Assembly (NCBI GenBank): GCA_028866655.1
Contig: JAGWHQ010000005.1
Span: forward strand, 1 to 64,000
Direction of reading: 5' to 3'
Source of the DNA: Nitrososphaerota archaeon
GTDB taxonomy: Archaea; Thermoproteota; Nitrososphaeria; Nitrososphaerales; Nitrosopumilaceae
Length of the DNA: 64,000 nt
Shown: positions 38,696-48,888 of the stretch, piece after piece
How positions within the stretch are numbered: the first letter of the stretch is position 1
Layout of the letters: each line of letters opens with the position of its first letter
Notes under the pieces: model-generated
The model's database searches: none
Told to the model about the DNA's origin: nothing
The model's input: only the letters and a program-made list of their open reading frames with translations
Position numbers and translations under genes: made by a program

Positions 38696-39852
38696 TTTAT
38701 CAAAACTAATTCCTTTTGGATAATTGCATTATCAGTCTCGTTTAGATCCATTTCAATAGATTTGTTCTTTATACAATATAGAAGATATGGAAGATAAAAA
38801 GTTGAGAACGTACTACGTGATACGTGCATTTGTCTTGCAAGATTTCCAGTCAATCCCTTGATTGCCATACCATCCCATCTTATTCTATTAAGGGTGGGCC
38901 ATGGAAGATTAAACTTGGAATATTTTATTGCCAATCCTGGTTTGTATAATTTTAATAAAATACTATCTAGATATCGTAAGAGTCGCCATTCTTGTTTTCT
39001 CATTATTTTTCCATACAACATATCAGCTTCAGACAAGACATCTAGCATTTCCTTTAGAATGATTGTAGGTAGTGAGCTTGTTATTATGCTTGAGTAAAAT
39101 GCGTTAATCTTTTCCCTAGGATCAATTCTCAAGGAATAGAGTATTGTCTGAGCTTCTTCAACAGATTTGGCATTAAAAAATAGATTCAGAGACTCCTCCA
39201 CATTATTTGTTGCGTATGACTTGTCAAGTTGAGGCTCAAATCCTCCAGATAATGCTTGAGCAGAATTTAGAATTGACCTAATATCTCCACGTGAGTCAAT
39301 GATCATTTTTATCATGTTACCAATTTTTATTGATGTACCTTCGCGTTTCAGAATTTCTTCAATGTATAATCTCATCAATCTAGGAGGAAGAGGTCTGAGT
39401 TTCACTGTAGTTGTAACTTTTTTTATGGCTTTCATCTTGTCAGACAAGTCGGAATTTGCTGCAAGAACTATTGGTATTGTGGATTCCTTCAGTATGTCAA
39501 CTAGAGCATCTACACCACCAAAGTCAGATCTTCCATGTATTCCATCTACTTCATCAATGAAGATCATTGGATTGCCTAGTACGCTACGATTACCAAGAAT
39601 TGGGTTGAGAATTTCCTGAATCTTCTGTTTGCTTCTTACATCACTTGCATTCATGCTAATTAGATCATAGCCAAACTGCTTTGAACCCAATACGGCCATA
39701 GTTGTTTTTCCTATACCAGGTGGACCAATCAGTAAAAGAGGTTTTGTTCCCTTGATCCATTTGCCAAACCATTTTACAAAGGACTCTTTTGCTTCTTCAT
39801 TTCCAACCATCTCAAGCAAATTCTTTGGCCTATATTTTTCAGACCACATCAT
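38692..39852 (-). CDS. rfcL: Replication factor C large subunit
   Basis: MWSEKYRPKNLLEMVGN, GPPGIGKTT, IFIDEVDGI. Confidence 0.94.
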   Translation of the reverse strand: MMWSEKYRPKNLLEMVGNEEAKESFVKWFGKWIKGTKPLLLIGPPGIGKTTMAVLGSKQFGYDLISMNASDVRSKQKIQEILNPILGNRSVLGNPMIFIDEVDGIHGRSDFGGVDALVDILKESTIPIVLAANSDLSDKMKAIKKVTTTVKLRPLPPRLMRLYIEEILKREGTSIKIGNMIKMIIDSRGDIRSILNSAQALSGGFEPQLDKSYATNNVEESLNLFFNAKSVEEAQTILYSLRIDPREKINAFYSSIITSSLPTIILKEMLDVLSEADMLYGKIMRKQEWRLLRYLDSILLKLYKPGLAIKYSKFNLPWPTLNRIRWDGMAIKGLTGNLARQMHVSRSTFSTFYLPYLLYCIKNKSIEMDLNETDNAIIQKELVLIK

Positions 39853-39858
39853 ATCAAA

Positions 39859-40989
39859 TCACTTGGGTATCTTTGATTGGAATTCATTCCACAATTTTTC
39901 TTTTGAAAGTTGATTAAACCAATACATGTTGTAATGCTCTACAGTCAGAAAGAGAAACTCAAGAAAATCCTTGTGTGAGAAATTCTCAGGTAATAGTTCT
40001 AGAGCAAGTCTTGCCTCTCCTAGGTAAATATCACTTTTTTTCATGGTAAAATCAAATCCCTTTTGAACATCACCTGTAAGAAATGTGTAATATAGAGGCC
40101 ATGAAGGAACTTTAACAAATTTATTTTTTATAGAATCCTCAATTTCATTTCCGCATCCAACAGATTCTGCTGCTTTTGCCATTCCAAGATAAAATATTTC
40201 ACCAAGAGGAAATCTTGCAAGAGTCATGTTCTTTCCCGCAGTCCCCATTACAGCTCTATATTTTTTATAACATTGAATCATCTCTTCTTCAGATATGCTC
40301 TTAGGATTCATTTTTAATTTAAAGTCAACATATTGGCCCACTCTTGCATCTTTGAAACCTCGTTCAAATTCTTCCAATACTTCCTTACCTCCAACAGAAA
40401 TCTTATCTCTTGCAAGTTTCAAAATGTATGGATTCATCAGTTTGTAATCATCTAAAAATTCTATATCTTCATCCTTGTCCATTATTCTATCCATTGGTTC
40501 ACTTAGGTCAATTGCTATTATGTGACCATCAATGATATCAGTTTTTTTCTTGGCATCATTATCGTCGCCAAAATATTGAGTGGAGGCATCATACAATGCA
40601 CTAAAAACTGGAAATGTCATTTTAACAAAATTCGAATTAAGTATTCTCGATACCCTATCTAGGAGAGTATCATAGTTTTCTAGTCTTTTTCTCACTTCAT
40701 GTATCTGTGATTTTTGGAGAATTATCTCAGCAGAACCCACTTCTTTGGCAAATTTTTCTTGAGTTTCAAATGGATTAGGGTCAGATTTTATTTCATTTAG
40801 TAGATCTTCGGTAAATCTTTTGGTGAATTTAGGAAATTCATCTTCTGCTTCCTTTTTATATTTGTCAAATAGTCGATATCCTTTGCTTTTGAACAATGCC
40901 TGTTTGACAATGTCCTTGCCTGGTTTTGTAGACAATAGTGCTTCCTTACTAAAGATGGATTCGTCTTTACTGCTCACACAATGGCACAA
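39859..40989 (-). CDS. Conserved hypothetical 376-aa protein upstream of rfcL
   Basis: Long single ORF, 6 bp before rfcL; no family recognised. Confidence 0.8.
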   Translation of the reverse strand: MCHCVSSKDESIFSKEALLSTKPGKDIVKQALFKSKGYRLFDKYKKEAEDEFPKFTKRFTEDLLNEIKSDPNPFETQEKFAKEVGSAEIILQKSQIHEVRKRLENYDTLLDRVSRILNSNFVKMTFPVFSALYDASTQYFGDDNDAKKKTDIIDGHIIAIDLSEPMDRIMDKDEDIEFLDDYKLMNPYILKLARDKISVGGKEVLEEFERGFKDARVGQYVDFKLKMNPKSISEEEMIQCYKKYRAVMGTAGKNMTLARFPLGEIFYLGMAKAAESVGCGNEIEDSIKNKFVKVPSWPLYYTFLTGDVQKGFDFTMKKSDIYLGEARLALELLPENFSHKDFLEFLFLTVEHYNMYWFNQLSKEKLWNEFQSKIPK

Positions 40990-41063
40990 CTTTTTTGCTA
41001 TTTATGCATTCAGCCTCTTTTTTTATTACTTAAAATAAATTAGGACTGGGAAAAGAAAAACTC

Positions 41064-41876
41064 GTGAAAATAATTGACATTTTAGAAGAGGCTGCAAAGA
41101 GAGTACATGAGAATGTAAAAAACCTAGCAGGAACAAAAGAATCCGGTACAGACCACGGAATGGGAGCAGGTGGAGATATTTCTCGCAAAATTGACATTGT
41201 GGCGGAAAAAACTGTTCTTGATTACCTACGTGAGATAAATTTTGGAGGTACCGTATTTGGAGAAGAATGTGGTATTGTTGAATTTTCACCAAATCCAAAA
41301 GGTTTCATCATAATGGATGCAATTGATGGCTCAACTAATGCAGTAAGAGGTTTACCATTTTTTTGTTGTTCATTAGCATATACACCTGAAGACAAACTAA
41401 GTTCTGTTACAGATGGAGTAGTAATGGATCTACATAATGGAGATTTGTACTCTGCATCAAAAGGCAAAGGGGCATACGTGAATGGAAAAAAAATCCAGGT
41501 CCATAAAGAAAAACCAATTTACTTTGTTGTTGGTGTTGACATTTCAGGAATTTCACCAGATGCACTACCACAATTAGCACCAATTCTTGCAGCATCAAAC
41601 CATGTAAGACATTTCGGAGCTGTTGCACTTGAGCTTGCAATATTTGCTCGTGGACTAGTTGATGTATTTGTAGATCTGAGAAGAAAATTAAGAATCACTG
41701 ATGTTGCAGCAGGATATCTCATAGCGTTAGAAGCTGGAGGATATGTAGTTGATGAAAATGGCATGCCTCTTGACTCAAAGTTAAGTTATGACAAGAGGAT
41801 TTCATTCATAGCTGCTGCAAACGAAGAAACACTTGCTGATGTAAGGAAAAAACTAGGTTTATCACCCAAGATCTGA
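41064..41876 (+). CDS. Inositol monophosphatase / fructose-1,6-bisphosphatase family
   Basis: FGEECGIV, IIMDAIDGSTNAVRGLPFFCCSLAY, LRITDVAAGYLIALEAGG. Confidence 0.9.
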   Translation: MKIIDILEEAAKRVHENVKNLAGTKESGTDHGMGAGGDISRKIDIVAEKTVLDYLREINFGGTVFGEECGIVEFSPNPKGFIIMDAIDGSTNAVRGLPFFCCSLAYTPEDKLSSVTDGVVMDLHNGDLYSASKGKGAYVNGKKIQVHKEKPIYFVVGVDISGISPDALPQLAPILAASNHVRHFGAVALELAIFARGLVDVFVDLRRKLRITDVAAGYLIALEAGGYVVDENGMPLDSKLSYDKRISFIAAANEETLADVRKKLGLSPKI

Positions 41877-41919
41877 GATTTAATTTCTGATTTGTCTCAT
41901 TCCTGAGAAAAATTTATGG

Positions 41920-42026
41920 CGCCCTTGGCGGGATTTGAACACGCGTCGAGGCCGTGACAGGGCCCCATTCTAGACCGGGCTTTACGAGGAATGGAATTAA
42001 CCACATCCCCTCTATACTACAAGGGC
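41920..42026 (-). tRNA. tRNA-Asp(GTC) with ~34-nt insert in the D-loop
   Basis: Acceptor GCCCTTG/CAAGGGC, anticodon arm GGGCC-CTGTCAC-GGCCT, T-loop TTCAAAT, CCA encoded; removing 34 nt between AGAGG and TCTAGAAT leaves a 73-nt tRNA. Confidence 0.85.
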
Positions 42027-42124
42027 GTTGAAATACTGTGAAAGAAAATCTGAGTTTAAAGCTTTCTTTTCTTCAAAAAATTTTGTAAAAGACTAAATTA
42101 TACACAACTATGACCTTTCGCTAT

Positions 42125-42198
42125 GGGTTCGTAGCTCAGCCAGGTAGAGTACCGGACTTTTAATCCGGCTGTCCGGGGTCCGAATCCCCGCGAACCCG
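42125..42198 (+). tRNA. tRNA-Lys(TTT)
   Basis: Acceptor GGGTTCG/CGAACCC, anticodon arm CCGGA-CTTTTAA-TCCGG. Confidence 0.96.
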
Positions 42199-42284
42199 CT
42201 ATTTCATAGGTCTATTTTTGAGACTTGTAAAACTGTTGCAAAATATCATTTCATACTTGATGCCCAAAAATAGAAAAATTCTAA

Positions 42285-42494
42285 CTAACTTAGGTTCAGT
42301 TCTGGAAACTCTGCTTGCTTGATGCCCAAGTCATGCTGGAGTGTTCTGATCTTCTTTGCATATTCAGCCATTCTGGTGTTATCACTCTGCACCTTGGCGA
42401 TTTTGTATCCACGCCAAGCTTTTTTGAGTGCACCCCATGTCTGACCTGCAGTGTAGTTAGGGTTGTTTGTTTGTGGTTGTACGAATTGATACAT
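42285..42494 (-). CDS. Conserved small protein (69 aa)
   Basis: MYQFVQPQTNNPNYTAGQTWGALKKAWRGYKIAKVQSDNTRMAEYAKKIRTLQHDLGIKQAEFPELNLS; coherent amphipathic helices. Confidence 0.6.
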   Translation of the reverse strand: MYQFVQPQTNNPNYTAGQTWGALKKAWRGYKIAKVQSDNTRMAEYAKKIRTLQHDLGIKQAEFPELNLS

Positions 42495-42637
42495 ACTAAA
42501 AGATGAGTTGTAAAAATCAGATATCAGTACATATGTTAAGTAAAATCAATATAAAAGTCAAGTTTCTCACATTAAATTCAAATATTTATTAATTTTATCT
42601 GTAAAAACTTTCAATTTTTGTGTGTTTCTGACATATT

Positions 42638-44107
42638 TTAGGCTTTGTTTTTTATTAAAGCATTTACTACATTTTCCAGATTCCCAATTGCTTCTCTTAC
42701 TTCATTGGTTCTCTTTCTTGTACCTGTTTCATATGCCTGGATCTTTCTTTTCCTATCGGCAACCATTCTTTTCTGTTCATGTGTACCAGAAGATCCTTGC
42801 GAGCGTCTAGTTTCAAGGGATGATTCAGGAGTTGTTGACTGGATAATTTTGTAAAGATCCTTTGAATCAATTTCGTTAGATGGAATTGTTTTCTGTACTT
42901 CAGATATAGATAATTCAGTTAGAGATTTTTTTGAATTAGCAGCTATTTGCACTAGATGTCCAACTATTTTGTGTGACACTCTAAACGGTATTCCTTTTCT
43001 GACCAAATGTTCTGCAATATCAAGAGAGATAGAAAATCCGCCATCAATTGCTTGTCGTAGTTTTTTTTCATTTACAGTCATCGTTTTAAGAAGAGAATTA
43101 ATGACAATCAATGACGATATTACTATTTTTGAAGTTGGCCAAATTGAGACTTTGATTTGCTGAAGATCCCTATTGTATCCAGATGGAAGACCCTTTAGAT
43201 TTGATAATATTGCCATCTGATAGCCTATTACTTGAGCAGTTTTCCCACGGACTAGTTCAAGTATATCAGGATTTTTCTTTTGTGGCATGACACTTGATGT
43301 AGAAGTAAATTTATCTGATAATTCAAGAAAAGAAAATTCTGAAGTAGACCATATGATAAAATCTTCTGCCATCCTACTCAAATTTGTCATCAGGATGGAA
43401 GAGTCACTCACATATTCTGCAACAAAGTCTCTTGATGAAGTTGCATCAATTGAATTCTCAACTAGTCCTTTGAATCCAAGCATTTTTGCAGTAGATTGTC
43501 TGTCAATTGGAATGCTTGTTCCTCCAACAGGGCCTGCACCAAGAGGAGATTCATTGATTCTACCATATGTGCCATAGAATCTGTCAAGATCGCGAAATAG
43601 AGCATCAGCATATGCCAAAAGAACATGAGAGAACAATCCAACCTGAGCCTGTTGTAGATGAGTATACAGAGGCACAATCGTATTCTGATGTTTTTCTGCC
43701 ATTTGTATCAGTGTAGATATAGTTTCGTTTAAGCAAAAACAGACAATATTGATATCATCACGAATCTTCATACGTATGTCAAGTGTGACTTGATCATTTC
43801 TGGAGCGTGCAGTATGCATCTTTCCACCAGCATCTTTTCCGGCTTTTTGTATCACTAGAGATTCAATTAGCTCATGAATGTCTTCTGCTTCTGACTTTGC
43901 AGAAAAATTTTCTTTTTTGAGTTTTTCCAGAGCACCAAGAATCTTTGCTGCTTCTGTTTTTGTAATTATTTTATTATCAAAAAGCATCAGTGTGTGAGCT
44001 TGGCTTCCAAGTATATCATACAATGCAATTTGAAAGTCGTCTGAAATTGATGATAAAAATTCCAATGTGTTTTCATCTAGTTTTCCTTCTAATCTAGATC
44101 TGTACAT
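42638..44107 (-). CDS. argH: Argininosuccinate lyase
   Basis: MYRSRLEGKLDENTLEFLSS, HTARSRNDQVTLDIRM, SSVMPQKKNPDILELVRGK; ATG at 44107 preferred. Confidence 0.96.
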   Translation of the reverse strand: MYRSRLEGKLDENTLEFLSSISDDFQIALYDILGSQAHTLMLFDNKIITKTEAAKILGALEKLKKENFSAKSEAEDIHELIESLVIQKAGKDAGGKMHTARSRNDQVTLDIRMKIRDDINIVCFCLNETISTLIQMAEKHQNTIVPLYTHLQQAQVGLFSHVLLAYADALFRDLDRFYGTYGRINESPLGAGPVGGTSIPIDRQSTAKMLGFKGLVENSIDATSSRDFVAEYVSDSSILMTNLSRMAEDFIIWSTSEFSFLELSDKFTSTSSVMPQKKNPDILELVRGKTAQVIGYQMAILSNLKGLPSGYNRDLQQIKVSIWPTSKIVISSLIVINSLLKTMTVNEKKLRQAIDGGFSISLDIAEHLVRKGIPFRVSHKIVGHLVQIAANSKKSLTELSISEVQKTIPSNEIDSKDLYKIIQSTTPESSLETRRSQGSSGTHEQKRMVADRKRKIQAYETGTRKRTNEVREAIGNLENVVNALIKNKA

Positions 44108-44157
44108 CAATTTAGGAAATAGAATGGTTATATATAGCATAGACGCTTTTTTGATTT

Positions 44158-44478
44158 ATGTCACAGGCATCTCAAGACCTGAGAAGACAAATTTTTGATG
44201 AACTAACAAAAGTAGTTGATCCAGAAATAAATGTCTCAATAATGGAACTTGAACTAGTTGATAACATCGACATTGCAGGATCCGAAGTTAAAATTGATCT
44301 GCATTTGACCAGCCCGTTTTGTCCAGCAATATTTGGATTTAAGATTGCGCAAGACGTACACGACAACTTGCTGAAGATAGATGGAATCAACGATGTAAAA
44401 GTAAACGTTTCAAATCATTTCATGGCAGAAGCCATAAACAATCAAGTAAACACTAGCAAGAATCCTAAAAAGCCTTAA
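44158..44478 (+). CDS. MIP18/DUF59 family Fe-S assembly-type protein
   Basis: LTKVVDPEINVSIMELELVDNIDI...LTSPFCPAI. Confidence 0.88.
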   Translation: MSQASQDLRRQIFDELTKVVDPEINVSIMELELVDNIDIAGSEVKIDLHLTSPFCPAIFGFKIAQDVHDNLLKIDGINDVKVNVSNHFMAEAINNQVNTSKNPKKP

Positions 44479-44482
44479 AATT

Positions 44483-45253
44483 TTATTTTCTAAATCCTAA
44501 AAGATAACCCCTGAGCAATTGTATTGCCATTGCAGGGTCTACACCTTTTGGACAAACGTGACTACAGGATCCAGCAAAGTGACATCGCCATATACCATGA
44601 GAGTCATCCACAATTTTTAGCCGGTCATCTTTTCCTTTATCCCTATTATCTGCCACATACCTATAGGCTTGTGCGAGCCCTTGAGGACCAATAAATGACT
44701 CATCGGTAGCCATTGTTGGACATGCAGAGTTACACAAGCCACATTTTATACAATAAGAGAACTGGAGAAACTTTTCAAGATCTTGTGGTGTTTGTACGAA
44801 TTCCTTGGATTCTGGTGTTACTTCAGAATCTTCTCTGATTATGAAGGGTTTCATTTTTTTATGATTTGAGATTAATTGTTTGAAATCAACTGCAAGATCT
44901 CGTATTATTGGAAAGTTGTTCATTGGTTCAACAGTTATTACATTTGAGTTCAGTTCGGAGATCTTTGTGTAACATGCAAGTGCTGGCCTTCCATTGATTT
45001 TCATTCCACAGGAACCACATGATGCTTGTCTACAGGAATATCTCACTGCTAGAGAGTGGTCAAAGTTTTGCTTTACATACAATATTGCCTCCAAGACTGT
45101 AGTCCATTTCTGAACTGGAATTTGAAATTCTGAAAATGACAGTTCTTGTTCAGCAGATGGATTTGACCTAGCTATTCTAAGAGTGATAGTATTTGGCTGA
45201 CTAGTTTTTGTATTTGATGCCTCAGATGGTTTTGGTACTTCTACAACTGCCAC
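44483..45253 (-). CDS. sdhB: Succinate dehydrogenase iron-sulfur subunit
   Basis: SCRQASCGSCGMKINGRPALAC, CIKCGLCNSACPT, CSHVCPKGVDPA. Confidence 0.96.
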   Translation of the reverse strand: MAVVEVPKPSEASNTKTSQPNTITLRIARSNPSAEQELSFSEFQIPVQKWTTVLEAILYVKQNFDHSLAVRYSCRQASCGSCGMKINGRPALACYTKISELNSNVITVEPMNNFPIIRDLAVDFKQLISNHKKMKPFIIREDSEVTPESKEFVQTPQDLEKFLQFSYCIKCGLCNSACPTMATDESFIGPQGLAQAYRYVADNRDKGKDDRLKIVDDSHGIWRCHFAGSCSHVCPKGVDPAMAIQLLRGYLLGFRK

Positions 45254-45255
45254 GT

Positions 45256-45600
45256 CTAAGAAACCCCCATTCCCGCCATCAATATAGTTCTTGAGCCATA
45301 TGCAATCAATACAGCCATGGCTGCAAGAGATCCATAGTTGATCATTTTTTCATATGTGGAACCTTGCTTTAATTCCAAGAGAATTACTCGAAGACCATTA
45401 AAGCCATGTACTGAAAGCAGAATCAGTATAGCTTCGAGCATCAGTGCATATGGAAGAAAATGATAGTTTGCAATTACATTTTGATATTGTAATGAATCAG
45501 AAAACTTTTGTGACATTCTCATCAATATGTGTACAGCTACAAGTGCCACAGCTCCCAATGCTGTCCCATAATGTATTTTCATGATGATACTTTCGCGCAT
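45256..45600 (-). CDS. sdhD: Succinate dehydrogenase membrane anchor subunit
   Basis: 3-TM protein between sdhB and sdhC; MRESIIMKIHYG start preferred. Confidence 0.75.
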   Translation of the reverse strand: MRESIIMKIHYGTALGAVALVAVHILMRMSQKFSDSLQYQNVIANYHFLPYALMLEAILILLSVHGFNGLRVILLELKQGSTYEKMINYGSLAAMAVLIAYGSRTILMAGMGVS

Positions 45601-45601
45601 C

Positions 45602-46036
45602 TTAATCACCAAGTAGTACAGATGCACCATACATCATGGCTAATGCTGCAAGAGCAATTGAGACCCATATGCAAAGTCTTTGTTTATAGTTAAGTGATGC
45701 TGCTTTGTATGGGTATTCTGGTTGTCCAGGTTTTCCAACCCCTATACCCCCGTGGCCAAGCATGACTCGAATTCCATTTGCAGTGTGGAACACACACATG
45801 CCAATCACCAATGTAAGAAAGATATGTCCTTGTGTAGTTTGTGTAAATTCTAGCATCTTGTCCCAGGCTATTTTTCCATTGACAATAGTGCTGGTTTCAT
45901 AAATGTGACCTATCAAATATGCAAGTAATCCAAGTCCACTTAGTCGTTGTAACCAATATGCAACACGTTCTATCCCATATCGAGTGGGATTTGCCATTCC
46001 CTTTATGCCTTCACGGTTTGACAATCTTTCTGCCAC
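45602..46036 (-). CDS. sdhC: Succinate dehydrogenase cytochrome b-type subunit
   Basis: YWLQRLSGLGLLAYLIGHIYETS, FHTANGIRVMLGHGG. Confidence 0.85.
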   Translation of the reverse strand: MAERLSNREGIKGMANPTRYGIERVAYWLQRLSGLGLLAYLIGHIYETSTIVNGKIAWDKMLEFTQTTQGHIFLTLVIGMCVFHTANGIRVMLGHGGIGVGKPGQPEYPYKAASLNYKQRLCIWVSIALAALAMMYGASVLLGD

Positions 46037-47748
46037 TAGTATTTCCTCTCCACTGGCTTGTATTTAGTAATAGTTACTGGATGTGTCTTTAGAACCGGCT
46101 CCTTTGTATCATAATACACAAGAGTGTGGTGTAGAAAGTTCTTATCGTCCCTATCAGGGTAATCAACTCTTGAATGTGCTCCTCTTGATTCCTTTCTTGC
46201 AATTGCACCCATTAGAATAACTTCAGCAACACGGAACATTGAATCAAGTTCCATGACGTTTGTAAAGTTCGTGTTATACTCTTTGGCTTTATCATCAACG
46301 TGTTTCCAAGTTTTCTTCTGTAGTTGTCTCACTTGTTTTAATCCCTCGACTAGATCATTTTCAGTCCTAAAGACATAAGCCTTTGAATTCATGATATCAG
46401 TTAGTTCTTGACGTACTTCGTATGGATTTACACTTCCACTCCCTCTAAAAATTCCATCATAGATTCTTTTTTCTTCAGTAGCAATCAAATGCATCGGGAA
46501 AGGTGGTTGCGATTTTCCCTCAAGAACATATTTTGCAGCAAGTTCTCCAGTAATCTTTCCCCAAACAAGACACTCTGCTGTTGAGTTTGCTCCCAACCTA
46601 TTTGCTCCGTGTACACTATTACATGCAACTTCTCCAGCTGCCCATATTCCTTGTATCTCTGTTGCACCATCAATGTTAGTATGAATTCCACCCATCATGT
46701 AATGACATACAGGTCTTACGTCAATTGGTTCAGTGATTGGATCTACTCCAGAGAATTTTAGTGAGATTTCTCGAATTGCAGGTAATTTTCCAATGAGCAC
46801 TTCTTTGCCAAGGTGTGTAAGATCTAATTTTAGACACTCCACTCCAGTTTCATTTTTGAATCCTCTACCTTCATTAATTTCAGTCATCATTGCACGAGAA
46901 ACAACATCTCTTGAGGCAAGCTCAAGTTTGGTTGGTGCATATTTTTTCATAAATCGTTCCCCATCCTTATTTATCAGATATCCACCTTCACCTCTTGCAC
47001 CCTCTGTGATCAGAATTCCAGACGGCAATATTCCAGTTGGATGAAATTGAACAAACTCCATATCTTTTAATGCCATTCCAGCACGATATGCCATATCTAA
47101 TCCATCAGGGGTTGAAGCTAATGCGTAAGTTGAAAAACTATAGACTCGTCCAGCTCCACCGGTTGCAATGATTAATGCTTTTGCCTTGAAGGTATAGAAA
47201 TTACCGCTTGCTAGTTCGATTGCTGTAATACCACAGAAACGTTGACCGTCATGAATTACAGATGTGACAAACCATTCATTGTAAAATTCAATGTTATCAA
47301 ATTTCTGACATGTATCATAGAGAGTCTGCATCTCGTAAAAACCAACTTTATCTTGAGCATATGTTGCACGATTAAAGCTGTAACCTCCAAAAGCTCTCTG
47401 ACCAATTCTTCCATCTTCTCTTCTTGACCATGGCATTCCCCAATGTTCTAATTGGTATACTTCAGATGGCATTTCTTGAACAAGTCTTTCGATTACATCT
47501 TGATCTCCAAGAAAGTCACTTCCTTTTACAGTATCATATACATGGGATTCAATAGAATCTCCTTCTTCAGGATATAAAACAGCGGCTGTTCCACCTTCTG
47601 CAGATACAGAATGTGAACGCATGACTTGAAGTTTTGAAACAACTCCAATCTTGATCGTTGAACTTACTTTTGATGCTTGAATTGCTGCTCTAAGACCAGC
47701 AAGGCCAGAACCTACTATCAAGAGATCAAGTTCTATGCTGTTGACCAT
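46036..47748 (-). CDS. sdhA: Succinate dehydrogenase flavoprotein subunit
   Basis: LLIVGSGLAGLRAAI, SHSVSAEGGTAA, GANRLGANSTAECLVWG. Confidence 0.97.
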   Translation of the reverse strand: MVNSIELDLLIVGSGLAGLRAAIQASKVSSTIKIGVVSKLQVMRSHSVSAEGGTAAVLYPEEGDSIESHVYDTVKGSDFLGDQDVIERLVQEMPSEVYQLEHWGMPWSRREDGRIGQRAFGGYSFNRATYAQDKVGFYEMQTLYDTCQKFDNIEFYNEWFVTSVIHDGQRFCGITAIELASGNFYTFKAKALIIATGGAGRVYSFSTYALASTPDGLDMAYRAGMALKDMEFVQFHPTGILPSGILITEGARGEGGYLINKDGERFMKKYAPTKLELASRDVVSRAMMTEINEGRGFKNETGVECLKLDLTHLGKEVLIGKLPAIREISLKFSGVDPITEPIDVRPVCHYMMGGIHTNIDGATEIQGIWAAGEVACNSVHGANRLGANSTAECLVWGKITGELAAKYVLEGKSQPPFPMHLIATEEKRIYDGIFRGSGSVNPYEVRQELTDIMNSKAYVFRTENDLVEGLKQVRQLQKKTWKHVDDKAKEYNTNFTNVMELDSMFRVAEVILMGAIARKESRGAHSRVDYPDRDDKNFLHHTLVYYDTKEPVLKTHPVTITKYKPVERKY

Positions 47749-47821
47749 TATTCGACATTCTCCTTTCCACGCTTCATAAATATGTCTTGTGAAGGATTTT
47801 AATCAGAATATATTACTATTA

Positions 47822-47869
47822 TGCAAGTCTAGAGATAGTTTTGAGCCTCCACTAGAGATTTGACTTGCA
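47822..47869. other. 8-bp perfect inverted repeat TGCAAGTC...GACTTGCA in the sdhA upstream region
   Basis: Seen directly; 32-nt spacer containing two CTAGAG copies. Confidence 0.4.
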
Positions 47870-47990
47870 GAAGATTTTCAATATATTTCACAAGTTGTTG
47901 AAAAATATTTCAATCAGAAAAAGTCATGACTAGAAAAAATGTCAAAGATTGACTAAGCAATAAATAATTGTAGAATGATATAAGCCGCAG

Positions 47991-48851
47991 TTGACAGGTA
48001 TTAGAAAATTATTACTAGACAAATCAAAACCTCTTGTTTTTCCCGGGGTTTATGATGCAATAACTGCAAGAATAGCTCAAAAAGCAGGTTTTGAAGCAAT
48101 GTTTCAGACAGGATATGGAACATCAGCAGCACTTCTTGGCATGCCAGACTACGGGTTCATAGGATCCACTGAGACAATTGAAAATGCAAGAAGAATATGC
48201 AAGTCAGTATCTGTTCCAGTCATAGTAGATGCGGACACAGGCTATGGTAATCCATTAAGCGTGTGGAAACTTGTAAATGAACTTGAATCAGTTGGGGCAT
48301 CTGGTATATTTCTTGAAGACCAAAAATGGCCAAAAAGATGTGGACACATGTCAGGCAAAGAAGTAATTCCGAAAGAAGAATATGCCGAAAAACTTCGTGC
48401 AGCTGTTGATGCTAGAAAAAGTAAGGATTTCATAATTGTTGCCAGAACAGATGCACGGGCAACTGAAGGTCTTGATGCAGCAATAGAGAGAGGTCTACTT
48501 TACAAAGAGATTGGTGCAGATGCAATTTTTGTTGAAGCACCCAAATCAGTTGAAGAAATGAAAAAAATAGGCAAATCAATCAAGGCACCTCTGGTTGCAA
48601 ACATGATAGAAGGTGGAGCGACTCCTGTTCTCTCATCCAAGGAATTACATAAGATGGGATTCAATCTCATTTTGTATCCATTATCTGTGCTCTATGCAAA
48701 TACATTTGCAACGTTAAAGATTCTCAAAGAATTGAAAAAAACCGGAACGACTCTAAAGCTGAAAAAATCTCTTGTAAATTTTGATGAGTTCAATAACATT
48801 GTAGATCTTTCCAGATTCAAGAAAATGGAAGATAAATATTCAACAAAATGA
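47991..48851 (+). CDS. Isocitrate lyase/PEP mutase superfamily protein (methylisocitrate lyase-like)
   Basis: VFPGVYDAITARIAQKAGFEAMFQTGYG, VDADTGYGNP, EDQKWPKRCGHMSGKEV, ARTDARA. Confidence 0.9.
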   Translation: MTGIRKLLLDKSKPLVFPGVYDAITARIAQKAGFEAMFQTGYGTSAALLGMPDYGFIGSTETIENARRICKSVSVPVIVDADTGYGNPLSVWKLVNELESVGASGIFLEDQKWPKRCGHMSGKEVIPKEEYAEKLRAAVDARKSKDFIIVARTDARATEGLDAAIERGLLYKEIGADAIFVEAPKSVEEMKKIGKSIKAPLVANMIEGGATPVLSSKELHKMGFNLILYPLSVLYANTFATLKILKELKKTGTTLKLKKSLVNFDEFNNIVDLSRFKKMEDKYSTK

Positions 48852-48888
48852 GTGACAAAAAAGAAAAGAGTTTTTCAAGGTCTACTAT

